Origin: Amorphophallus konjac
Lineage: Eukaryota > Streptophyta > Magnoliopsida > Alismatales > Araceae
Reading direction: 5' to 3'
Assembly: GCA_022559845.1 (NCBI GenBank)
Contig: JAHNEJ010001089.1
Span: 1 to 64,000, forward strand
Length of the DNA stretch: 64,000 bases
Shown here: positions 22,558-33,921 of the stretch, in pieces
How positions within the stretch are numbered: position 1 is the stretch's first letter
Layout of the letters: each line of letters opens with the position of its first letter
Made by a program: the position numbers and the translations under genes
Notes under the pieces: generated by a model
What the model saw: only the letters and a program-made list of their open reading frames with translations
Databases searched by the model: none
Told to the model about the DNA's origin: nothing

Positions 22558-24255
22558 ATGACCACCATGATGTACACCTTGAATTCTCCACCAGTGTTTG
22601 ATGGTTACAATTTTGATTTGTGGTTAGGTAGAATGTGCAGTCTTATCAACTCATATGACCCTAAGCTATGGAAGCTTGTTTTATATGGTCCTTATGAGTT
22701 GCCTAAGGACAAAAATGTCTGGACTGAAAATCAAAAGCTTAAACATGTTCAAAATTGTTTGGTTCTAAATTTGCTTACTGCTGCAGTTGATTCTAATCAT
22801 TTCCCTTTTGTCTCCCATTGTAGATCCGCGAAGGATATCTTGGATGGCTTAACCAAAGTCCAAGAAGAGCATGAAGACCAATGTCTTGTGGCGGGCACAA
22901 GTGATCAAGGAAGTGATCAGCAAACGGGATCACCCTCAGAGGTAAATCCAGATTCTGAAAACATATCTCTTGATGATTTGTTGATTGCATATGATGATCT
23001 TGCTGAAAAATACAAGAAGTTAAAATCTGAAATAAGAAATTGAGAAAAAGTCTTGAACAAAATAACTATGTTTCCTCATGTAAAAAATGCTCACATTTAG
23101 AGAAAATGATTGAGGCTCATGTGTTCGACATTGAATTTCATAAAGATCAAATCAGCTCCTTAAGAAATGAGAATAAAGAGTTGAAAGGCAAGCTGAATTC
23201 CATGGCCGATGATCAAACCTTGATAAATGAACTGATTCATGATGAGAAGCTTGTTAAAGAAAATGAGAAACTGAAGGAATTGAACAAGGCTATTTCTGAA
23301 AGATTGTTGATTCTTGAAAAAGGGAAATGTGTGATTTTGGATGAGTGTAAAGATGTGAATGAACTAAGACAAGAAGTCGAATGTCTTACGAAAACCAATG
23401 CCATCTTAAATGCCAGTCTTGCCTCATGCGAAGAAGAACTCACTAACACCCAATTGCACATCACATCTCTAGAAACTGAAATCCAGGACTTGCATAATTC
23501 ATTGTCTAGATTTGTGGATGTTCAAAACAACCTGGACAAACTGTTGGGCAAGAAAGTGAATTTTCAAAGGGAAGTGTTGGGGTTCAATCCTATGAACAAA
23601 AAGAAATTTGAAAGCAAGTTACACACTTCATCTGTCCATGGCACATGTACACCCATCACCTCTAAATCTAACTCCCAGCAACCCATTGTGCCAAGAACTC
23701 AAGCAAATCTGAAAAAGAGTGTGGATGCCCAGAATGTACATGCTAAAACCATTCATGTGAAACCCCATGCATCCAAGAAAAGAAATACTTCTTGTCTCTA
23801 TTTTGGAAAACTTGGACACATGATGCACAATTGTTTCATTATGAACAATAATGATTTGAGAGCATGTAGAAACCAAGCTGTTTTGAATAATATAAAGCAA
23901 TCATTTATCACAAAACTATTGCAATCACTGTAGTAAAAGAGGTCATACAATTTCACACTGCTGGATACTAATGAAGAAAAAGAGTTTTCATTCAACACAT
24001 CATGCTCATACATACAAGATGGTCAAGCAAATGAGAAGAGTGAATGTGATGTCACATGCTTCAAATGATTTTCATGCCTTTAAGTTCTTGAAATCATGTT
24101 GTCGCTACTGTGGTAAATTTGGGCATAATATGCATGAGTGCTTTCTAAAGGAAAATGATGATGTGAATGGTTTTAGGAAGTGGAAGCCACGTGCCAAAAT
24201 TGCTGCTAACCCACAACGACCCATAAGGATTTGGGTACCTAAGATTGCCAAATGA
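22558..24255 (+). pseudogene. Element E gag (three frames)
   Basis: Copia capsid/nucleocapsid gene. ATG at 22558 opens MTTMMYTLNSPPVFDGYNFD, the typical start of SIRE-like Gag. The first frame runs to a TGA at 23041; a frameshift then carries on from 23040 to 23933 as a Leu/Glu/Lys-rich coiled coil. Three CCHC knuckles follow: C-L-Y-F-G-K-L-G-H-x4-C (23793-23834, second Cys now Phe), C-N-H-C-S-K-R-G-H-x4-C (23920-23961, spanning a frame break) and C-R-Y-C-G-K-F-G-H-x4-C (about 24100-24140, intact). It ends at 24255, where protease should follow but does not. Confidence 0.85.
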
Positions 24256-25042
24256 GAAAATTGTTTTGCAGGTGTGCCATGGAGTGTAAAGTATGAAATC
24301 TGTCTTCGTCAAGAAAGTAAGGCACATGAGTCAAGTGACTCAAGCAAGGTTAAAAGAAAAACCAAATCTGAAATCTGAACACTCAGGTGATATCCCTCCT
24401 ACTCTCTCCAATGATTGTGTCAAATTTTGACTCATTTTGGGTCATATAGTCATGTGATCATGCATATGTCTGTACATGCATTCCATCCATAGTTGTTTGC
24501 ATATTTATGTGTATACCACTTGTCATATATCATCTTATTGTAGGAGAGCTTGAAAATCCTCGCAATCATGATTTCACTACATACGTTGAGTTTACATGCA
24601 CCCTCATGTTTGCATACACCCTTTCATGCTGTCATGCATAAAAGTTGAAGAATCTACTTTTCAACTAGAATGAATTCATGTCATAATGCATTGCATTTCT
24701 CTTGTCTTCATCACCTCCACGACTGCATATGACATTAGGATGTTAATGAACATCTTGCTTTCATGCACACATTAAGGGGGAGCAACCACATTCATCTTTT
24801 GGGCTTAGTGTTTAGGCTCATATCTGAGTCATGCATCAAGTCTGGAGCTTCTTCTAGGGGATGTTGGTTGTTAAACAATTTGTCATGTCATTGTTAATAA
24901 ATTTGAATCGAAACTGAAAAATCAAGTCTTTTTATTCTTGGAGGCAGATTACACTCCTAAAATTCAAAAGATGATGGGCTAGTCATGGTCAAGCTTGAAT
25001 CAACTAGAAGAATTCTTTGCAAGAATGAAAAATGATGAGAAC
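24256..25042 (+). other. Element E internal DNA without pol
   Basis: No protease, integrase or RT motif. The sequence is AT-rich with many CATGCAT stretches and one AAGGGGGAGC purine tract (about 24775). It resembles the 3' non-coding DNA of E (38086-40929), suggesting rearrangement or deletion of pol. AGAAC (25038-25042) is one side of F's target duplication. Confidence 0.6.
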
Positions 25043-26159
25043 TGTAACGATCCGAGAATCCGATTACCGGCAAGGCTCGATAACCCGAGACTCGTACCGC
25101 CACCCACGAGTCCGAAGACTCGGAAGGTTTAGAAGGATGGTGCGGAGACTACACAAGTATCATAAATAATTACAGAAATTAAATGGTTTATAAGATTAAG
25201 CAGGAAATAAATTAACAATTTACATGGTCCGCAAGATAACAATAAAATAACAACAGTAGTCCACAACTACTACAGAGACAAGAAAGAAAGTATAGCTACA
25301 CGGGGCATACCCCGGCTCTGACCATTGGCACTAACGCTGGGCACCCGAACCACGCTGAGTCTCGGACGTGCTCCCCTGAAGCCGCGTCTCGCCTGAAACA
25401 CGGTGAAAACACGCAGGGAATGAGTCTCTTAAAAAAACTCAGTAGGGATCACTCGAACCCTACCTCACAAACGGAGAAACCGCTACACTAGCAGTAAGTG
25501 AGTACCTCGAAAAAGGAAGCCTTGCCATCTACAAGTCACCTGTCTCACGGCACGAAAATCGAGACACGAGTCACGGCGAGAGAACTGGAACACTCGGCTA
25601 ACACGACAAAACTCGAAGGTCGAAGTCGCGACGACTGACAGTCTGCCACTCCCTGACTCGACAGGAGTACCTCCCACTACAAGCACAGCCGGTAGCGTCC
25701 CCTGACGTCTTACACCACACCGCAGGTGAACTGCCTGACGTGGTAGCGCCTACCAAAGGCACGGACACCTAACAAGAACCACAACGAGTGACTAGTTGGG
25801 GTCACGCTCATCAGCGTAGGTCCAACCGCCCCCAACCACGTGTGCACACACAGACCATGCATCCTAGGTTTGGCCCTCTGATCGGTTTTCCCCTCAGCCG
25901 GACTCTGGCTACAAGACGTGGGGCCTGATGGAAACACGTCTACAAATCGTCTCTAAGGGTAGCCTCTCCACCACTCCCTGGTGGGACCATACGCGTGTAA
26001 GCAGGCTGCGACTAGTGGATGGTCACTGAAGGAGTAGACTCTCAAGTCAACGGAAAACCACGTCCGTATCCGACAACGTACGGGGACCACCCCAAGTACT
26101 GGCACCGTCGCACGGCGACCACGGTCAGACAAGAAAACGGGACTGCGAATCGCTCGGGG

Positions 26160-26720
26160 TAGTCCAAGCCTGACGGTCTACCCTAGATGCCTCACAGGCC
26201 TCTGACGGTCTAGGCGGGACCATCACAGGAAGCCTGACAGTCCTAGGCTGGACCGTCACAGGCACCTAACGGTCCGACGCCGGCCGTCACGCTCCCAACG
26301 CAAAGTAAAGTGTAACGCACCTGCCCTGGCGCGTTACAGGCTGTGACGCCCCCACGCAGGCGCGTCACGGGGTGTGACGGTCCACACCAGGAGCGTCACG
26401 CAGCCTGAGGGTTCAAACATTCAAAAAGCGCCCTGACGCGCCCACCCTGGGCCATCACAAGGATGTGACGCGCCAGGCCTGGTGCGTCACATGCCTTGAC
26501 CCCCAACGGTCAAAACAACGGTCACATGCCAATGGTCGGATGCCTCTGACGGCCCAACCCAGGAGCGTCACACCCCTGTGGCGGTCTATCACGGGACTGT
26601 CACAGCCCCTGACCCCCAGCTGGCTAACAAGGGCCGTGACGCACCCCCCAGGCGCGTCACACGGTGTGACGGTCCCTGGAAGGACCGTCACACCCGCCCG
26701 ACGGCGAAACGGCAGGAAAG
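26160..26720. repeat. Array of TGACGGTC/GACCGTCA pairs in F 3' LTR
   Basis: A dozen or so pairs in tandem, e.g. TGACGGTCCTAGG-CTGGACCGTCA, TGACGCC...GCGCGTCACGG, TGTGACGGTCC-ACACC-AGGAGCGTCACG and GCGGTCTATCACGGGACTGTCA. Arms are 6-9 bp; spacing is ~40-60 bp. TGACG/CGTCA is also the core bound by plant bZIP factors. A matching array lies at 36430-36990. Confidence 0.8.
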
Positions 26721-27249
26721 CCCAAAAAAACCCAACCACGCCCCCATGCCTCCACCGGAGAGGGGAAAATCAAAGGGGAAGACCCGTGGGGACCCCTAGC
26801 ATGATACTAGGCCATCAAAACGCGAAATCGTGACCTAAAACCATAGATCGGGCGAGCTCTCCCTAAATCATGGAAAACCCCAAACCCGCTCAATCAAGCC
26901 CCTATCGGCCTCCCCACGGCCTATAAACCACGGGAAAGAACAGTAAGGAGCTAGGGAACGTCACCCTACCTCAATAGAGCGAATGCTCAGCCGAATGGTC
27001 CGTGAACCGCGAAGAACGCTTTACAAAACCTCGACTCTTCACGCTTCCCACGCTCGCCGCATGCCCATGAGATCGCCTCGCCACCACCCACGTCGTCGCG
27101 CCCTCGCCCCGCCACCGTCTACAGCCAGAAGGGAGCTCGCCGCGCTCGAACGGGAGGAAGAGAGGGAGAGAGGGGGTCGCGGTGGGGAGAAACGGAGGAG
27201 GAAGATGAAGAAGAAAGAGAAGGTGGGGGAGAGAGAGAAAATAGGGGGG

Positions 27250-27257
27250 TATTTATA
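27250..27257 (-). promoter_or_regulatory. Element F LTR TATA box (3' LTR copy)
   Basis: TATAAATA on the minus strand, followed by a C run and a purine/pyrimidine leader. The 5' LTR copy is at 37529-37536. Confidence 0.65.
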
Positions 27258-27595
27258 GGAAAATCCAAAAATTCTAAAAAATATCAAAAAATAGAAAATT
27301 ACGTTTCCAGGATCCTCGGAGCGTACCGATCGCAACGGTACCACTTGTGCCCAGGTGAACGACCCAGTTCACCCGCAGCGAGGTTCTGAAGGAATTACCG
27401 AAACACACACCGGTAGTCGGAAAACACGCGCGAAAAAGCCGCGGAACGCTCCGGGCCTCCGAAACAACTCCGGATTGCGCCGATCCGAACACGAAAGATG
27501 TCCGGAATGAAATTTCAGACACGACGGAGCCGAACACTCCGAGAAACCAGATCTGGGACCCACGAAGAAGAATCCGAAAGGTCCGAGATATTACA

Positions 27596-27640
27596 GCCCT
27601 CCCCCCTTAAGGAATTTCATCCTCGAAATTAAGAACAACT
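27596..27640 (-). other. Polypurine tract and conserved 3' motif of F
   Basis: On the minus strand AATTTCGAGGATGAAATTCC then TTAAGGGGGGAGGGC directly before the LTR. Confidence 0.88.
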
Positions 27641-27662
27641 CAAGGGGAAAGAAGAGGAAGAC

Positions 27663-29063
27663 TCACTCAAACAGATAAGGGAACTGCTGACGCATCTCGT
27701 CCTCACGTTCCCAGGAAGCCTCACCACCAGAGTGCCGCTGCCACACCACCATTACCAAGGGGATGACCTTGCTCCGCAGGCGCTGCTCTCGCCTGTCCTC
27801 AATGGAGACGGGAAACTCTGGGAGAGAAAGATCTGGAGTCACCTCGGGCAACACAGAAACCTCAAGCACATGAGAGTCATCGGGCATATACTTCCGCAAC
27901 ATCGAGACGTAGAACACGTCATGCACCGACGCCAACTCAGGAGGTAACTGCAGCCGATAGGCTACCTTACCGATGCGCTCCACAATAAGGAAAGGACCAA
28001 CGTAGTGGGGACTCAGCTTCTCACGCCGTCCAAAGCGCATCACCCCCTTCATTGGAGAAACTCCCAAAAACACACGATCGCCCACAACGAACACGAGAGG
28101 CTGTCTCCTTCGGTCAGCATAACTCTTCTGCCGACTTTGGGCCACCAACATGTTCTGACGAACCAAGTGTAGAACATCTACACATTGTTGTACCAACTCA
28201 GGTCCCGTCAAAACACGCTCACCAATCTCAAACCAATCGAGTGGAGTCCGACAAGGACGCCCATACAACGCCTCATAAGGAGCCATACTAATGCTCGAAT
28301 GAAAGCTGTTGTTGTAGGCAAACTCCACCAACGGCAGATGGTGAATCCAACTCCCCTGCCACTCCAGGCAGCAGGATCTCAGCATGTCCTCCAAAGTCTG
28401 GATGGTCCTCTCTGACTGACCATCTGACTGAGGATGATATGCCGAGCTAAAAGCCAACTCCGTGCCAAGAGCTCGCTGAAAATTCTTCCAGAATCTAGAG
28501 GTGAAGCGCGGATCCCGATCCGACACGATGGAGATGGGGATTCCACGCAACGGAACGATCTGCTCCACATAAAGGTGAGCTAGCTTGGGCACGCTCCAGC
28601 TGACCTTGACCGGTAGCAACCGAGTCACCTTCGTCAGTCGATCTACCAGCAACCAAAGACTATCCTGCCCACTCGGAGTCCTCGGCAATCCTACCATGAA
28701 ATCTGTGGTCACGTGGTCCTATTTCCACGCTGGAACATCCATGGGCTGAAGAGTACCTCCCGGTCGCTGATGCTCCGCCTTCACCTGCTAACAGGTCAGG
28801 CACCTGGCCAAAAACTCGGCCACATCTCTCTTCATGCCAGGCCACCAGAACTGTCTCCGCAAGTTCCGATACATCTTTGTCGCACCCGGGTGTATGGTGT
28901 ACCTACTCCCATGAGCCTCACGCAACACCGCACGATGAACCTGCTCCTCAGCTGGGACGTACAGCCTGCCACGAAACCTCGCAGCACCGTCCTCGCCGAG
29001 TTCCACATTAGCCATGGCCAAAATCCGGGGTAACTCTGGGTCCGCATGCTGAGCCTCTGTCAC
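27663..29063 (-). pseudogene. Element F integrase with chromodomain
   Basis: Integrase inserts element cDNA into the genome. The N-terminal HHCC zinc region is visible (A-H-G-S, I-H-P-G-A, then C-L-T-C near 28790). The DDE core is D-F-M-V-G-L-P, V-S-D-R-D-P-R-F and Q-S-D-G-Q-S-E-R, with all three catalytic positions kept. The C-terminal ~50 residues (V-S-I-E-D-R-R-E-Q ... W-E-R-E-D-E-M) match the Tekay chromodomain, which would target heterochromatin. Stops interrupt it after C-L-T-C (near 28790) and before D-H-V-T (near 28715; probably Trp TGG to TAG). The longest open piece is 28712-27663. Confidence 0.9.
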
Positions 29064-30519
29064 TTAATGGCGGATCGCAGGAGTGACAGTCAGACTCGCA
29101 AGCACTGCAAACCCAGGCTCCTGGGGAATCTTGAGCCTGAATGAAACCTCGGGCACTTGTTCCCAGAGCCTCCACTTCCTCAACATCAAGACACTGACCG
29201 CGACCTTCCGACTCAAAGCATCGGCGACGACGTTCATCCTGCCCTACTGATATGACAGTGTGAAGTCCTAATCCTTCATGAACTCCATCCAACACCTTTG
29301 CCTGAGGTTAAGGTCTCTTTGCATGAATACATACCTCAAACTCTGATGGTCAGTAAACACCTCGAACCTCTCACCGTACAGATAATGCCTCTAGATCTTC
29401 AGCGCGAAGACCACAGCCGCCAGTTCCAAGTCATGGGTAGGATAGTTCTCCTCGTGACACTTCAGCTACCGAGATGCATAAACCACCACTCTACCATGCT
29501 GCATCAACACAGCACCCAATCCAACGCCGGAAGCATCTGTACACACCACAAAACCTCTCGATCCAGAAGGTAAAACCAGCACTGGAGCCGAGGTGAGCAA
29601 TTTCTTCAGTTCCCTGAAACTCTGCTCACACTCCTCAGTCCAGATGAAAGGCACATCCTTCCGCGTAAGTCTGGTCATCGGGGCCGCAATGCGAGAAAAA
29701 TCTTGGATAAATCGACGATAATAACCTACAAGCCCCAAGAAACTCCGGATCTCCGTCACAGACCTTGGCATCGGCCACTGCATTATTACCTCGACCTTGG
29801 CAGGGTCCACGGAAACACCATCACCAGAAATCACGTGCCCCAGAAAGTGCACCTCACGAAGCCAGAACTCACACTTACTGAGCTTCGCATACAACTGGTG
29901 ATCTCGCAGCGTCTGCAGCACCACACCCAAATGGTACGCATGCTCCTCAGCAGACCGCGAATAAACAAGGATGTCGTCCACAAATACGACCATGAACTGG
30001 TCCAAATACGGACGAAACACCCTCTGCATCAAGTCCATGAAGGCTGCGGGAGCATTGGTGAGCCCAAACGGCATCACCAAGAACTCGTAATGCCCATATC
30101 TCGAGCTAAACGCAGTCTTCTCCACGTCGGACTCGCGAATCCTCAGCTGATAGTAACCAGACCGCAGATCAATCCATGAGAACACTCGAGCAGACTGAAG
30201 TTGGTCGAACAAATCATCAATCTATGGCAACGGATACTTGTTCTTGATGGTCACATCATTCAGCTGCCGGTAGTCAATGCACAACCGTAAGCTACCGTCC
30301 TTCTTCTTCACAAATAACACGGGCGCACCCCAAGGGGAAAATCTAGGACGAATATACCCCTTGGCCAGTAGTTCCTGCAATTGCACCCGTAACTCCCTCA
30401 ACTCAGCGGGGGCCATACGGTAGAGAGCCTTCGCCAAAGGTCCCGTACCCGGCACAACCTCGATCACAAAATCGATTTCCCGCTGGGGAGGTAATCCAGG
30501 TAAGTCATCCGGAAATACA
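29064..30519 (-). pseudogene. Element F reverse transcriptase and RNase H
   Basis: Copies element RNA into DNA. From 30467: [22 protein letters not shown], stop at ~30220, then [19 protein letters not shown] and the catalytic F-V-D-D box. The thumb/connection ([19 protein letters not shown]) is intact. RNase H begins C-T-D-A-S-G and is cut by a stop after Y-A-S-R (29466) and at least three more before A-D-A-L-S-R. The N-terminal end is severed from protease by solo LTR G at 30520-30524. Confidence 0.92.
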
Positions 30520-30524
30520 TCAAG

Positions 30525-33334
30525 TGTTGCATCCCATAGTTCGTGTTTAGTTTCAATGATATCAAAACGATTGTGTTTGTGTGTGTACGTGTTTCATTGA
30601 GCAACATGTTGTATATCTTGATTTTATGAGTTGAAAGATGGAGTCAATGGTTACTCTTGAAAGCCATGTGAACTCTCGGTGTTTAAGGAACTAATGTTAT
30701 ATTTATGTTGGTTTGTAGGAACACAACTTCATGGCTGATACTTGGAATCTTAAGGAGTCCATCAATGAAGCTCTTCTTCTTAAAGAGAGTTAACTCTGTT
30801 CATGTTTAAAGTTATGTGAATGATTTGTATTTAAAGATCTCATGTCTTGAATATTTTGATTTGCAGGATCAAAATCCATGCTTCATGTTTGGAACTCAAA
30901 GGAGTGCATCAATGAAGATCTTATTGAAAAAAAGGGGGTTACTTCTCTCATTGCATTGCAATGATTCTTCTACATTTCATTCATTTCATCTAATAGCTTT
31001 CAACGTCTTGGTTGGATATTTTCATGCATTTTCTTCATAATATTTTTGGACTTGAAATATTCATACAAGACTTCATGAAAGTTGGTTCCATGTTGCTCAT
31101 GTATTGGATGAATGATTGGTCATGTGTACTTTGCTCTAAAAGCTTGAGTTAATGACTTCTGTATGAAAGAATTGCATGAAGATGACTTTTCTGGAGATGA
31201 CTTCTTTTGGGTCTTAATCTATGAGATTGTGTTCACTGAACACACATTTCTAATTGACTGATAGTGACATATCATTCATAGAGTTATTGTGATTTCAATA
31301 TGTGCATGAATTTGTGAAACATGCTTGGAAGAATGCACATGCCCTGTACTCAAGAGAATTCATGAGAAAGCATGTTTGCATGATTGGTATATACTGATGT
31401 GTGAGATGCATGTAAAGATAATGTTCCTCTTAGGATAATGCTTCATGAATGTTAGCTCTTAATCAACAAGAATGCCATTTGAATGAATGTGGTTCCATGA
31501 TATTATGCATGCTTTGCATTTGGCATATTTGTTAACACTTGTGTGATGAAACATTTTGATGTTGAAGATTTGGTTGATTCAAGAATGTGATTGAATGGTT
31601 GAGCTTCCATATTATTATAGTTGATTGAATGATAGATTCATGCTTATCATTTCAAAACCTTGTCATTTGGTCAAATATATTTTTGTTAAGTGATTTGAGA
31701 AGCAAAACACATGTTTGAATAGGTTCAATGATGTATTTCATTGTGAACATGTTCATAGTGTTAATTCATAACTCATATATTTTGATTCTCAACTAACCTC
31801 TTGGTTTATCATATTTTTTAGGATGCAAAATCATTGTTGATCTTCATGGGATTATGGTAACATTTAATCAATTATTTCCCTTTGGTTTGATGGAGGTTTT
31901 AGTTATTTTTTAAACTCAAACTGTCATACATTCTTCACCATTTTCAATCCAACCATTGGATCTCCCCTCTAAAAATTTTATGTTGTAGCTCTGGGAGTCC
32001 TCTTTCCAACGCCTCCAGTCTTGCTTCGATCGGAGTTCGGAGTTAGGATAATTAACTCTTGCCGCCGGAGTGCGCAGTGCTGTTTTTTATGTAATCTGCC
32101 TGAAAGGGTCGACCCCAAGGGTCGACCCCTGTAACACAGGGTGCGTTTTTGTGTTTTCCAGCACCCTGGATGCCGAGGGTCGACCCCAAGGGTCGACCCC
32201 TTCCGGACGGGACTTCCGAAAGTGTTTAAAACCCTTTGAAAACCCTTTCAAACATTACTATACTACCCCCTATTAGTTTCTATTGTTATTAAGGTGTTTT
32301 TAACATGTATTAGGACGGTTTTATGAGTCTTTTCCCCACCCCTTGAGTTGCTTATATAAGAGTTACGAATTTGGGAGTTGATTAACCCTAATGCTCATTT
32401 GCTCTTTCGTATAGGTGAAGAAAAAGAGGAGAACGTGCTGGAGCTCTTCCAAGGAGGATATCATCTACTTTCGTGAAGATCTGGAGATCGTGGAAGAAGA
32501 AGAAAAGGTGCGGATCAAAGAGAGGATCAGCAAGACGTAAGGATCATCTTCATCCGGCTTCCCTCCAACTTGTGGTTCAAGGAACATCATCAACCGACCT
32601 TGAAGAACAAAGGGGGATCACTTCTTTGTCTTCTATCAGTTCTTTGTGATGTATTCTATGATCTATATTTTGGGTTTGAGCATGCATGAATATTTGTGTT
32701 CATTTTCTGAACATTAGAGATATTTGTGTGTATGACCGATTGTGTATACGGTCGTGTTTGATCGCCTTCGTGCGATCGTGTTTATGTCTTTGTGCTGTGG
32801 TTGTTGCAGCGTGTGTGTGTGTTGTGATCCGGTCGTCGGATCGTGTGTGTGTGTGTTGTGATCCGGTCGTCGGATCGTGTGTTGTGTTTGTGATCCGGTC
32901 GTCGGATCGTGTGGGAGACTTTGTCTCCGTCTGTGTGTGTGTTGGGGTGTGTCCCCGTGTGTGTGCGGGCGTCGTCCCGTGTGTGTTTGGAGCGTCGTCT
33001 CCGTTTGGGGATTTATCCCCGAGTGAAGCCTCACCGAGTTTGGTGAGGGGTGGACGTAGGGAACCCGTCGTGGTCCCGAACCACCTTAAAAATTCTGTGT
33101 CTTGTGGTTTGCTTTTTTGGATACGTGCTTAACTATTTATATTGGTTGAATGTTCGTGTGTGAACGGTGAGATCGAGAGAACCTAGTTATCGTGTTTAGC
33201 TAATTCCTCAATCTTATCAATCTTGTTAATTCCGTTGTGCGCTAGTTTGTGTATTTTAATTGGACATAGTTTTAGTAGAAGGATCTATTCACTCCCCCCT
33301 CTAGATCCGTGTTCTTGCACTACGGGACCCAACA
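30525..33334 (+). mobile_element. Element G: solo LTR of a SIRE/Maximus relative
   Basis: 2810 bp starting TGTTGCATCCC and ending GGACCCAACA (TGTTG/CAACA ends). It splits F between protease (E-F-P-D-V) and the following F-P-D-D-L-P. Flanks TCAAG (30520-30524) and TCGGG (33335-33339) are explained by a TCGGG duplication with two G-to-A changes. The right third matches E's LTR (GATCCGG..CGGATCGTGT, GGGGATTTATCCCCGAGTGAAG, GGTGAGGGGTGGACGTAGG), same strand. TATA-like TATATAAG at 32354. No internal region, hence a solo LTR. Confidence 0.85.
32105..32205. repeat. GGGTCGACCCC pairs in G
   Basis: GGGTCGACCCCAAGGGTCGACCCC occurs twice, ~70 bp apart, upstream of G's TATA box. Each half is itself a palindrome (GGGTCGACCC) and the halves can pair. 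Same architecture as E's LTR pairs. Confidence 0.8.
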
Positions 33335-33921
33335 TCGGGAAACTCGCACACCACCGGAATGTCCTCAACATCTCGCTCCATGCGGTCAGTCACAACCACG
33401 GAGGCGAGAAAACCCTGACAACCCACATCAAGCAAACGACGGGCTCGAATCGCCGAAATAAGGAAACGGGAAGAGGAAGACTTGATACCTTGGAAATAAA
33501 GGGTAGGTCCATGAAGTCGCTGAAAATAAACCCTCTTCGAGCCGCAATCCACCAACGCATGATGTGTCTCGAGCCAATCTATGCCCAAAATCACATCAAA
33601 GTCTTGAAGCGGCAACGCGTAGAGCCTAGCCGGTAAACTCTGCCCTTCCACCCACACGGGAACCTCAACGAAGCAATACGGAGTGATCATAAAATCACCC
33701 GAAGGCAACTCCACTACCAAATCACAGGACAACTGGGTCACCGGCTCCTCGATACTCAGCACGTAATCCTCCGAAATGAACGAATGAGATGCGCTAGAAT
33801 CAAATAAAATTCGAGCCGCACAACCTAAAATCTGAACGGTACCTTCCACGAGTTGCGACACCACTGCTTCTACTTTGGTCATATGTGTAATCTGATCTCG
33901 AGCTCTCTGCCTACCCCCCAC
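33335..33921 (-). pseudogene. Element F protease
   Basis: Retroviral-type aspartic protease that processes the polyprotein. The catalytic loop reads L-F-D-S-S-A-S-H-S-F-I-S; the family has D-S-G, so the flap-side Gly is now Ser (a single G-to-A change would do this). The I-L-G-I-D-W-L motif is intact, followed by the linker to RT (D-I-P-V-V-C-E-F-P-D-V). The open frame reads on into solo LTR G, which truncates it. Confidence 0.88.

Larger units (their letters stand above)
25043..27595 (-). mobile_element. Element F 3' LTR (2553 bp)
   Basis: On the minus strand starts TGTAATATCTCGGACC at 27595 and ends GATCGTTACA at 25043. TATA at 27250-27257, donor-like GAG/GTAGGGTGAC (26969), acceptor-like TTTCAG/GC (25393), dense inverted pairs at 26160-26720. 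Same length as the 5' LTR and closely matching. Confidence 0.95.

Noticed and set aside
26465..26833. Arg/Pro-rich frame in the F LTR (also 36797-37204)
   Set aside because: Falls in the inverted-pair array of the LTR and is antisense to the element; open frames are expected in such GC-rich DNA.
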